DNA of 8,235 bases, taken from Gemmatimonadales bacterium. GTDB taxonomy: Bacteria; Gemmatimonadota; Gemmatimonadetes; Gemmatimonadales; GWC2-71-9. The position numbers were made by a program, and so were the translations under genes. The stretch covers positions 1-8,235 of the forward strand of contig JAUVTI010000082.1 of assembly GCA_030601605.1 (NCBI GenBank), in the 5' to 3' direction. This document shows positions 1 to 5,759 of the stretch, in pieces. Under the pieces are notes generated by a model. The model worked only from the letters and a program-made list of their open reading frames with translations, had not been told where the DNA came from and did no database searches. Each line of letters begins with the position of its first letter. Positions within the stretch are counted from its first letter, which is position 1.

Positions 1-54
1 GGCGAGGTGGGCGTGATAGTGCAGCGGGGCGAAGCCGGAGAGTCGCCGGCGTAG
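1..54 (+). CDS. C-terminal tail of an upstream gene, cut by window edge
   Basis: Frame 1 is open from the first base and ends at TAG (52-54), giving 17 residues that finish VQRGEAGESPA. Most codons end in G or C, as in the neighbouring real genes, whereas frame 2 stops almost at once and frame 3 reads as an arginine/serine-rich shadow. The family cannot be recognised from so little sequence. The tail ends 68 bp before the next start codon on the same strand, so the two genes could share a transcript. It may still be a chance open frame. Confidence 0.4.
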   Translation, partial: GEVGVIVQRGEAGESPA

Positions 55-72
55 GGTGCTCGCAGTACCTTT
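53..72 (+). terminator. Weak stem-loop after the upstream stop codon
   Basis: GGTGCT (55-60) pairs with AGTACC (64-69), with one G-U wobble, across a CGC loop. The stem extends through A53-T71 and a G54-T70 wobble, and the T run at 70-72 follows. It overlaps the TAG of the upstream frame, the right place for an attenuated terminator. The stem is short and the T run is only three bases, so termination would be weak at best, and chance pairing is possible. Confidence 0.22.
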
Positions 73-122
73 CCCGGGCCTTCTGAACACAACCGCCTCC
101 AAATCCTCAGGGTGGGATTGCC

Positions 123-2300
123 ATGAAACGCAATCTGTTCCTACTGGCCATCGGCCTGCTCCTGGTCGTTCCAGCAGCAGCGCAGCAGCCGGATCTCACG
201 GTCCAGAGCATCATGGGCTCGAGCGAGTTCTCCGGCGACCTGGTGTCGGTGCGGTGGATGGACAACGGCGACTACTACACGCGCATCGATCGAGGCGAGA
301 GCGGCACAGACCTCACGCAGGTGAACGCGCGCTCGGGAGAGGAGACGCTCCTCGTGAGCGCTGCGGCGCTCGTCCCACCCGGTGCTGACGAGAGCATCAG
401 GATCGAGCGGTATCAGTTCTCCGAAGACGGCTCCAAGCTGCTCATCTTCACCAACTCCCAGCGTGTGTGGCGGCAACGCACGAAGGGAGAGTACTACGTG
501 TGGGACTTCGAGCGTGAAACCCTCACGCCGGTGAGCACGGCCGAAGGCTGGCAGATGTTCGCCAAGTTCTCCCCAGACGGGGGATCTGTAGCCTTCGTGC
601 GGGACAACAACCTCTTCGCATCCGACATCCAGGCTGGTGAGGAGCGCCAGCTCACCTTCGACGGCGGCGAGAACATCATCAACGGCACCTCGGACTGGGT
701 GTATGAGGAAGAGCTGGGCCTGCGCGACGCATTCCGTTGGAGCCCGGACGGCCGACGGATCGCGTTCTGGCGGCTCGATCAGACGGTGATCGAGCCGTTC
801 TACCTGATCGACGATACCAAGCTCTATCCGGAGCTGCTCACCGTTCGCTACCCCAAGGCGGGGGAGCAGAACTCCGAAGTGCGGATCGGCGTCGTGGAGA
901 TCGAGAGCGGTGAGACCGCGTGGATGGATCTGGGACCGGACACGGACATCTACATCGCGGACGCTGGCTTCGCTGGTTCATCGGACGAGATCTGGATGAC
1001 GCGGCTCAACCGACACCAGAACCGCCTCGATCTGATGCTGGCCGACGTCAGGAGCGGAGAGTCCCGGGTCATCATGACGGACGAGGACGCGGCATGGGTG
1101 GACGCCCGCGACCCGCGATGGATCGAGGACGGAGCGCAGTTCCTCTATCGCAGCGAGCGGGAGGGCTACGCGCAGCTCTATCTGTACCAACGCGACGGCC
1201 GGCTCATCCGCAAGGTCACCGAGGGCGAGTGGGACGTATCGAGCGTGTACGGCGTCGATGGGGAACGGGGCATCGTGTACTTCGCCGGCTCGGTGGACGG
1301 GCCGCTGGTCCGGCCGCTCTACCGCATCGGTTTGGACGGGCGGGGTCTCACGCGCATCACGCCCGAGGGCGGAACGCATGGCATCAACATGAACCCCACG
1401 CACACCATGTATGTGGACTCCTACTCCCGGGCGGGCCACCTGACCGTGCAGACGCTGCACGAAATCGACGGTGACCAGATTCGCGTGCTCGCCTCGAACG
1501 AAGAGCCGATTGCCAAGATCGAGGGCCTGAACCTGCCTGCCCCGGAGTTCATCACGGTGCCGGGGGCCGACGGGGTGGAGCTCAACGCCTACATCATCAA
1601 GCCGGCGGACTTCGATCCGACCCGCGAGTACCCGCTCCTGATGTTCGTGTATGGCGGTCCGGGGTCACAGACTGTGCGGGATGCGTGGGGCGGAGGCAAC
1701 TACCTGTGGTACCAGATGCTCGCGAGGGCAGGGTACCTGGTTGCCAGCGTGGACAATCGCGGCACCGGCGCCCGGGGCCGGGACTTCAAGAAGCAAACGT
1801 ACATGATGCTCGGTCAGTACGAGTCGGACGATCAGATCGCCGCTGCCCGGCACTTCGCATCGTTGCCCTACGTTGACGGCGACCGGATCGGTATCTGGGG
1901 CTGGAGCTACGGCGGCTACATGTCGCTCATGTCCATCTTCCGCGGGCAGGGCGTCTTCAAGGCGGCGATCTCAGTGGCGCCGGTGACCGATTGGCGGCTG
2001 TACGACACGATCTACACCGAGCGCTTCATGCGGACGCCACAGGAGAACGAGGAGGGGTACGACAAGGGCGCGCCGCTGAGCTATGCGGGAGACTTCGAGG
2101 GTAACCTGCTCGTTGTACATGGGACGGGTGACGACAACGTGCACGCACAGAATACCGTGCAGCTCATTCAGAAGCTGGAGCTGGAGGGGAAGCAGTTCGA
2201 CATGCGGCTGTACCCCAACAAGACTCACTCCATCGCGGGCGGGACGACGCGGGTGAACCTGTTCGAGTACTTCACTGAGTGGTTGATGGAGAATCTATAG
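123..2300 (+). CDS. Secreted dipeptidyl-peptidase IV-type S9 serine peptidase
   Basis: This 725-residue protein is a prolyl-oligopeptidase family (MEROPS S9B) exopeptidase, expected to remove dipeptides from peptide N-termini, typically after Pro or Ala. Residues 1-20 are a Sec signal peptide (MKRN, leucine-rich core, cleavage near AAA/QQ), so it acts in the periplasm or outside. Residues about 90-480 form the beta-propeller and about 500-725 the alpha/beta-hydrolase domain. The DPP-IV mark DWVYEEE is at 191-197; E196-E197 match the glutamates that bind the substrate amino terminus. The catalytic set looks complete: Tyr510 (VYGGPG, oxyanion hole), Ser595 (GWSYGGY), Asp670 (GTGDDNVH, with Asn672) and His702 (NKTHS). 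Length fits the family. The start is the only one giving an intact signal peptide, though its ribosome site (GGTGGGA, 111-117) is modest. Exact substrate preference is inferred. Confidence 0.95.
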   Translation: MKRNLFLLAIGLLLVVPAAAQQPDLTVQSIMGSSEFSGDLVSVRWMDNGDYYTRIDRGESGTDLTQVNARSGEETLLVSAAALVPPGADESIRIERYQFSEDGSKLLIFTNSQRVWRQRTKGEYYVWDFERETLTPVSTAEGWQMFAKFSPDGGSVAFVRDNNLFASDIQAGEERQLTFDGGENIINGTSDWVYEEELGLRDAFRWSPDGRRIAFWRLDQTVIEPFYLIDDTKLYPELLTVRYPKAGEQNSEVRIGVVEIESGETAWMDLGPDTDIYIADAGFAGSSDEIWMTRLNRHQNRLDLMLADVRSGESRVIMTDEDAAWVDARDPRWIEDGAQFLYRSEREGYAQLYLYQRDGRLIRKVTEGEWDVSSVYGVDGERGIVYFAGSVDGPLVRPLYRIGLDGRGLTRITPEGGTHGINMNPTHTMYVDSYSRAGHLTVQTLHEIDGDQIRVLASNEEPIAKIEGLNLPAPEFITVPGADGVELNAYIIKPADFDPTREYPLLMFVYGGPGSQTVRDAWGGGNYLWYQMLARAGYLVASVDNRGTGARGRDFKKQTYMMLGQYESDDQIAAARHFASLPYVDGDRIGIWGWSYGGYMSLMSIFRGQGVFKAAISVAPVTDWRLYDTIYTERFMRTPQENEEGYDKGAPLSYAGDFEGNLLVVHGTGDDNVHAQNTVQLIQKLELEGKQFDMRLYPNKTHSIAGGTTRVNLFEYFTEWLMENL

Positions 2301-2331
2301 GTCGAACATTTCGGGCTCGTTCGGGGACCCT

Positions 2332-2397
2332 CCTCCGCGAACTGCAGTGCGCTCCCAGCGGCTCGACCGGTCAATCACCTCCGCGAATTGCGGTACG
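2332..2397. repeat. Imperfect 20-bp direct repeat pair, 46-bp period
   Basis: The units at 2332-2351 and 2378-2397 share 17 of 20 bases. Both begin CCTCCGCGAA and continue YTGCRGTRCG, and all three differences are transitions. The first unit is nearly palindromic (16-base core at 2336-2351 and the next base, one mismatch). The second unit is also the left arm of the long hairpin that follows. They lie in the non-coding gap between two convergent genes. This could be a degenerate extragenic palindromic repeat or a short local duplication. Confidence 0.5.
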
Positions 2398-2455
2398 TGC
2401 GCGACGGTCCCCGTGTGCACTCCAGGCATCTCTTGCGCCGCGTACCGACAATCGC
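2383..2455. repeat. Long imperfect inverted repeat / hairpin in convergent gap
   Basis: Four paired blocks can be read: GCGA (2383-2386) with TCGC (2452-2455), TTG (2388-2390) with CAA (2449-2451), CGGTACG (2391-2397) with CGTACCG (2441-2447), and GCGC (2399-2402) with GCGC (2435-2438). That makes 18 base pairs broken only by single-base bulges at 2387 and 2448 and a small internal loop. The 32-base loop may hold a minor ACGG/CCGT hairpin. It starts 83 bp after the peptidase stop and ends 108 bp from the aminotransferase stop, so it would lie in the 3' region of both transcripts. No clear T run follows on either strand, so a Rho-independent terminator is not shown. A transcript-stabilising structure or an extragenic repeat element is equally possible. 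Confidence 0.5.
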
Positions 2456-2498
2456 TCCGGTGACAGTCCGGCACTCGCCGCTGGCCCGCTGCCTCGTC

Positions 2499-2531
2499 GT
2501 ACGATTCCCGCTTCCCGTTTCCCGCTCGTAC
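2499..2531. repeat. Three tandem heptamers enclosed by a 6-bp inverted repeat
   Basis: Three back-to-back heptamers, TTCCCGC (2505-2511), TTCCCGT (2512-2518) and TTCCCGC (2519-2525), differ at only one base. They are bracketed exactly by GTACGA (2499-2504) and its reverse complement TCGTAC (2526-2531). The left flank also belongs to the 8-bp palindrome TCGTACGA (2497-2504). There is no coding reason for this layout. Exact bracketing suggests a small repeat unit rather than random low complexity. Confidence 0.55.
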
Positions 2532-2554
2532 CCTTCCCCTTTCCCCCTTCCCCC
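2507..2554 (-). other. Seven C-runs: G-quadruplex-capable tract on minus strand
   Basis: Plus-strand C-runs lie at 2507-2509, 2514-2516, 2521-2523, 2531-2533, 2536-2539, 2543-2547 and 2550-2554, separated by loops of 4, 4, 7, 2, 3 and 2 bases. The minus strand therefore has seven G-tracts of three or more, well beyond the four needed for an intramolecular quadruplex. The tract starts 8 bases after the aminotransferase stop codon, so it would be in that gene's mRNA as G-rich RNA. It could pause polymerase or protect the 3' end. The pattern is visible; folding and function are inferred. Confidence 0.5.
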
Positions 2555-2562
2555 TTCCGCTC

Positions 2563-3681
2563 CTAATCGATCAACATCCTCCCGAACGCCTGCTTCACCT
2601 CGTCCAGCGCCGCCGCCAGTTCCTCTCGCTCGTTGCCGTAGCTCATTCGCAGGTGGAACGGCAGGCCAAAGTGCTCGCCCGGGACCATCAGGATGTCCTG
2701 CTCGGCCCTCATCCGCTCCACCAGTTCGAGCGAGCTCATGCTGTGGCGGTAGCGGGCCATGCAGATGGCGCCGGCATCGGGCTCGTGCCACTCGAACAGC
2801 GTTCCGAAGCTCCGCAGGAACGACTCCAGCAGTGGGTAGTTGGTATTGAGGATTCCCCGGGTGCGCGCGAAGATCCTGTCGCGCACACCGATCGCCCGTG
2901 TCGCGAGGTAGTCGCTCGCCGGACTGGGCCCGATCACCGTGTAGTCGTGCCGCCGCACCACGGCCTGCTTGAACTCGGTGGAGCTGAGGATCCAGCCGAT
3001 CCTGAGGCCTGGCAGTCCGTAGGCCTTTGAGAGGCCGTTGACGATGATAGTCTTGTCGTAGGACCCCCAGAAGGACGGCGTCTCGACTCCGTTCAGCTCG
3101 GCGCCCTGGTACACCTCGTCTACGAGCAACCAGGCGCCGGCTGCCTGGACGCGCTCCAAGATCACCGCGCGCGCCTCGTCCGACAGCACGTGGCCGGTGG
3201 GATTGTTGGGATTGGTGACGATGACGAGTTTGGTGCCCGGCTTGATGGCGCCGGCCACCTCCTCGGGATCCGGATCCCATCCGCGCTCGAAGTGAAGGGG
3301 AAACTCGGTGACGGTCGCGCCGAAGTTCCGGGCGAGCCCCGGGCTCTGCATGTACACCGGAGTGAGCACGGCCACGTGGTCGCCCGGCTCGATCAGCGTC
3401 CAGCAGGTGATGAAGTTGGCCTCGGCGCTCCCGACGGTGACCGTGACGTTGTCTCCCGTGGCGCCGGAGTAGAGCCCGGCTACGGCCTCCCGCAGGGCGT
3501 CGGTCCCGTCGGATTGGTTGTACACCAGCCGCAGTGCGCCGAGCTCTGCCGGTTCTCCGCCCGTCAGCGCGAAGAGCTCTCCAATGGAGAGTGGGTGTAC
3601 GCCGCTCTCCGACAGGTTGTAGCGGACCTGGTTTTCCCAGGTGCTCTGCCAGCGCTCCAGCTCGAAGGAGTAGAACGTCAC
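2563..3681 (-). CDS. Class I/II PLP-dependent aminotransferase, VioD-like
   Basis: This 372-residue cytoplasmic enzyme has the fold-type I PLP pattern complete. The substrate-binding asparagine is in NPNNPTG (N160), the aspartate that holds the pyridine nitrogen is in VDEVY (D188, with Y191), the Schiff-base lysine is in GLSKAYGLPGLRIGW (K219, with R227), and a carboxylate-binding arginine is in LRMSYG (R345). The N-terminal stretch SGVHPLSIGEL (26-36) resembles what I recall of capreomycidine synthase VioD and relatives, rather than classical AspC. No other arginine-modifying or peptide-antibiotic gene is nearby, so that chemistry should not be assumed; a general amino-acid transaminase or lyase is as likely. 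The start codon is GTG, supported by AAGAGGG four bases upstream. It has its own terminator-separated unit and converges on the S9 peptidase gene. Confidence 0.92.
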   Translation of the reverse strand: MTFYSFELERWQSTWENQVRYNLSESGVHPLSIGELFALTGGEPAELGALRLVYNQSDGTDALREAVAGLYSGATGDNVTVTVGSAEANFITCWTLIEPGDHVAVLTPVYMQSPGLARNFGATVTEFPLHFERGWDPDPEEVAGAIKPGTKLVIVTNPNNPTGHVLSDEARAVILERVQAAGAWLLVDEVYQGAELNGVETPSFWGSYDKTIIVNGLSKAYGLPGLRIGWILSSTEFKQAVVRRHDYTVIGPSPASDYLATRAIGVRDRIFARTRGILNTNYPLLESFLRSFGTLFEWHEPDAGAICMARYRHSMSSLELVERMRAEQDILMVPGEHFGLPFHLRMSYGNEREELAAALDEVKQAFGRMLID

Positions 3682-3685
3682 GGTG

Positions 3686-3692
3686 CCCTCTT
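3686..3692 (-). promoter_or_regulatory. Shine-Dalgarno fixing the GTG start of the aminotransferase
   Basis: Minus-strand AAGAGGG lies four bases before the GTG at 3679-3681. It supports this non-ATG codon as the true start. Confidence 0.6.
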
Positions 3693-3714
3693 GGCTGAGT
3701 CGATTGCAGGGGAA

Positions 3715-3723
3715 AGTATCACA
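3715..3723 (-). promoter_or_regulatory. Possible extended -10 promoter for the aminotransferase
   Basis: Minus-strand TGTGATACT fits an extended -10 (TG, one base, GATACT against TATAAT). It would start transcription about 25-30 bases before the GTG codon. The matching -35 position falls inside the GC-rich terminator stem and shows no TTGACA-like hexamer. It is the only AT-rich stretch in the gap, which is the main reason to list it. Confidence 0.25.
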
Positions 3724-3729
3724 ACGAAC

Positions 3730-3762
3730 CGCCCCCCGCCGCCACGCGGGCGACGGGGGGCG
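3730..3762 (-). terminator. GC-rich hairpin terminator downstream of DUF4097 gene
   Basis: CGCCCCCCG (3730-3738) pairs perfectly with CGGGGGGCG (3754-3762). After a C-A mismatch the stem continues four pairs to a five-base loop, giving 13 pairs in total. It starts 32 bases past the DUF4097 stop in the direction of transcription. On the minus strand the next 18 bases are half T (GGTTCGTTGTGATACTTT), so a somewhat imperfect Rho-independent terminator fits. It separates the DUF4097 transcript from the aminotransferase gene. Confidence 0.7.
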
Positions 3763-3794
3763 TCAGCTTCCTGTGGTGACCAGCTCCGCGCGGA

Positions 3795-4847
3795 TCAGCC
3801 GGACTTGCGAATCCGGATGTTGCCGGAGCCGGTGTCGATCGTGACGCGCCCGTTGCCGTCACCCAGGGTGCCGGTGATGGAGGTCCGCTCGAAGCGGCGC
3901 ACCTGGAGCGGGAAGTCCAGGTCTATGCTGCCGCTTCCGGTCTCGATCTCGATTTCCGCCCCGAAGCCCTCGGGCACCGACAGGGTCACCGACCCCGAGC
4001 CGGTGTCGATCTCGACGTCGCGCGCGTCCGACATGAGCTCGACTCGCACGCTGCCGCTCCCCGTATCCACCATGACGTCACGGGCGATGGCGTTGCCCAC
4101 CTCCACTCCACCGGACCCGGTGTCGATGCTGAGCTGCGTCACCGAGATATCGGACGTGGTGACGCGCCCCGACCCGGTGTCGATCCGCAGCACGTCGCCG
4201 CGGATGCCAGTGGCCTCGACGGAGCCCGACCCGGTGTCGATGTCCACGTCGCCCTCGGCGTCCGTGACCGAGACGCTGCCGGAGCCCACATCCACGAGCA
4301 GGGATCCACGCGTCCCCGTCGTCGTGACGGGAGCGGAATGGGTATCGAGCCGGAGGTCGCCGCTCACGTTGCTGGCGGAGATCTCACCGACCGCGAGGTA
4401 CACGTCCAGTGTCTGGCCGGACGGTACCCTGATCTTGATGTCGGCGTAGGCCTCGAGGCCGTCGCCGGAGCTGGAGATGCGGACGCGGTCGCCGTAGTCG
4501 CGGCCGCCGTCGCTGAAGGTGCCGTCGTCCCGGACCCGGAGCTGGGTGCGCGAGTCGCCGCGGCCTGGGTAGACCACGCGGTCGCCGGGGTAGATCACGC
4601 GCAGCGTCTCCCGGCCACGCACGGCGCCGGTCTCGATGCGGAGCTGCCCGGCGTCGGCTCCCCGGAGGGTGACCTCGACGACGACCTGGGAGCCCGAGCC
4701 GGCCTCGAGGGTGATCTCACCCGCGAGGTTGTAGATGGAGACCCGGTCGCCGGAGAGTTCGTAGCTTTGCGCCTGCAGGGTGTGGCCGGCCAGCGTGAAT
4801 GCCGCCCACAGCGTTAGGGGGGCCGCGATCTTGCGATTGAGGAACAT
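3795..4847 (-). CDS. Secreted DUF4097 family beta-strand repeat protein
   Basis: This is a 350-residue exported protein with a signal peptide (MFLNRK, hydrophobic core, cleavage near LQA/QS at about residue 26). The C-terminal half is a run of short beta-coils, each centred on the turn D-T/V-GSG-S-V. GSG occurs near residues 188, 206, 225, 244, 263, 283, 304 and 340, mostly 18-21 residues apart. This is the pattern of DUF4097/DUF4098-type right-handed beta-solenoid proteins. No enzyme motif, membrane anchor or LPXTG-like signal is seen, and the family's role is poorly known; envelope or surface association is inferred. The open frame extends to an ATG at 4862, but I chose the internal ATG at 4847 because GGGAGA sits seven bases before it and the signal peptide then starts cleanly. 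It stands alone, with no anti-sigma or PspC gene beside it. Confidence 0.88.
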   Translation of the reverse strand: MFLNRKIAAPLTLWAAFTLAGHTLQAQSYELSGDRVSIYNLAGEITLEAGSGSQVVVEVTLRGADAGQLRIETGAVRGRETLRVIYPGDRVVYPGRGDSRTQLRVRDDGTFSDGGRDYGDRVRISSSGDGLEAYADIKIRVPSGQTLDVYLAVGEISASNVSGDLRLDTHSAPVTTTGTRGSLLVDVGSGSVSVTDAEGDVDIDTGSGSVEATGIRGDVLRIDTGSGRVTTSDISVTQLSIDTGSGGVEVGNAIARDVMVDTGSGSVRVELMSDARDVEIDTGSGSVTLSVPEGFGAEIEIETGSGSIDLDFPLQVRRFERTSITGTLGDGNGRVTIDTGSGNIRIRKSG

Positions 4848-4854
4848 GGTGCCG

Positions 4855-4860
4855 TCTCCC
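4855..4860 (-). promoter_or_regulatory. Shine-Dalgarno that selects the inner DUF4097 start
   Basis: Minus-strand GGGAGA is seven bases from the ATG at 4845-4847. The alternative ATG at 4860-4862 overlaps this site and has only a weak AGG eight bases before it, so the inner codon is preferred. Confidence 0.55.
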
Positions 4861-4862
4861 AT

Positions 4863-5081
4863 CTGATATGCCTGCGTTGCCTGGGGATCAGAGGATTAGA
4901 TACCCTCTCCCGCCAAAACGTTGACTTGCGCAGAGCCCCGGGCTGCCCGCTGGGCGCGGACTGCCGCCATGATTTCTCTACGGCCTTGTGCCGGCTGGGG
5001 TTTCCGGGGTCCGGTGCCGGGTTGGCGCCCGCCTATCGCTTTGGAGCCTTGCCCTTCTTCATTATCGGCCCCACCGCGACG
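4863..5081. other. Non-coding gap upstream of the DUF4097 gene
   Basis: This 219-bp gap should hold the DUF4097 promoter and the end of the HAD transcript. The only AT-rich island is at 4895-4902 (TATCTAAT on the minus strand), a possible -10 region without a convincing -35. CCGGC (4991-4995) and GCCGG (5016-5020) could form a short stem, but no T run follows on the minus strand, so I call no terminator. I see no RNA gene or mobile-element end here. Confidence 0.3.
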
Positions 5082-5732
5082 TCAGTCACGACCCAGGCTC
5101 GTGAGCTGGGCGGCGTCGTCCACCCAGTAGTCAGGTGACTCGGCCTCCAGGTCCGCGCGAGAGAACGGCCCCCACGCGACTGCTGCAGTCGCCACTCCTG
5201 CGGCCCGTCCCGCGACCAGGTCGTACGGCGAGTCTCCCACGAACACGGTCTCGGCCGGCGCGGATCCCAGCAGCTCGATGGCCCTGGTGACGGGTTCCGG
5301 GTCGGGCTTGTGCCGCTCCACGTCGTCGGCGGCGACCACGACCTCGAACAACCCGCCGAAGCCGCCCCTGGCCAGTCCCATCCCGGCTCCGCGGCGCTTC
5401 TTGCTCGTCACGACGCCGAGCTTCACGCCGTCCGCGGCGAGCGCCAAGACTGCCTCGCGCACCCCCGGGTACTCCCGCACCAGCGAGTCGTGGTTGGCCA
5501 GGTTGTGCTCCGTGTAGGTGGAGACGAGCTCCCCGATCTCCGCAGGATCCTCGGTGAACTGGCGGAACTGGGCACGGAGCGGAGTGCCCACGCCAGCCAG
5601 CCACACTTCGTCGGGCGGCACACTGCCGCGGTGCTTGGCGAGCGTGTGGCGGTAGGAGCTCAGGATCAGCTCTATCGAATCGATGAGCGTCCCGTCCAGG
5701 TCGAACAGGAACGTGTTCAGGGTGCGCGTCAT
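5082..5732 (-). CDS. HAD-superfamily phosphatase, PpaX/Gph-like
   Basis: This 216-residue soluble hydrolase has the four HAD motifs. Motif I is DLDGTLIDS (nucleophile D11, acid D13), motif II is VVTS (T109/S110), motif III lysine is K142 in HKPDPEP, and motif IV is GDSPYD (D167, D171). An alpha-helical subfamily I cap covers about residues 18-85. The KPDPEP stretch, the TYTEHN...HDSLV segment and the overall length strongly recall Bacillus PpaX, the pyrophosphatase paired with HPr kinase/phosphorylase. Phosphoglycolate phosphatase (Gph) is the main alternative and cannot be excluded from sequence. It starts 27 bp after the metalloprotease stop on the same strand, so cotranscription is likely. 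No Shine-Dalgarno precedes the ATG, which suggests translation by coupling or as a leaderless message. It begins at the right place for motif I. Confidence 0.92.
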   Translation of the reverse strand: MTRTLNTFLFDLDGTLIDSIELILSSYRHTLAKHRGSVPPDEVWLAGVGTPLRAQFRQFTEDPAEIGELVSTYTEHNLANHDSLVREYPGVREAVLALAADGVKLGVVTSKKRRGAGMGLARGGFGGLFEVVVAADDVERHKPDPEPVTRAIELLGSAPAETVFVGDSPYDLVAGRAAGVATAAVAWGPFSRADLEAESPDYWVDDAAQLTSLGRD

Positions 5733-5738
5733 GCGAGC

Positions 5739-5744
5739 AATATA
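5739..5744 (-). promoter_or_regulatory. Possible leaderless -10 box before the HAD gene
   Basis: Minus-strand TATATT ends six bases before the ATG at 5730-5732, which would put the transcription start at or next to the start codon. The HAD gene lacks a Shine-Dalgarno, consistent with a leaderless message. No good -35 is seen 16-18 bases upstream, and the box lies in the short gap behind the metalloprotease stop. Confidence 0.3.
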
Positions 5745-5759
5745 CGTGTGGCCCGTCCA

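Noticed and set aside
2375..3280. Minus-strand 301-residue open frame overlapping the aminotransferase
   Set aside because: It is a shifted frame of the real gene, arginine/glycine-rich, with no motif, while the main frame keeps every PLP-binding residue.
3730..3762. GC-rich repeat as a CRISPR or mobile-element end
   Set aside because: It is a single hairpin placed directly behind a stop codon, without repeat copies, spacers or transposase; a terminator explains it fully.
3819..4295. Repeated CCGGTGTCGAT-like DNA units as a non-coding repeat array
   Set aside because: They fall in frame and encode the TGSG turns of the DUF4097 protein, so protein-level repetition accounts for them.
3190..4449. 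Long plus-strand open frame (419 residues) across the aminotransferase and DUF4097 genes
   Set aside because: It is antisense to two well-supported genes, starts inside one and runs into the other, and has a Pro/Ser/Arg-rich composition typical of GC-rich shadow frames.
4921..4926. Plus-strand TTGACT resembling a -35 hexamer
   Set aside because: No -10-like hexamer follows at 16-18 bases and no plus-strand gene lies downstream before the window end.
4926..5138. Small plus-strand frame with GCPLGADC and further cysteine, vaguely like a YidD-type protein
   Set aside because: It needs a TTG start without a ribosome site, overlaps the HAD gene end antisense, and lacks the RCHP and DPVP-like segments expected of YidD. 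Similarity is too weak to call.
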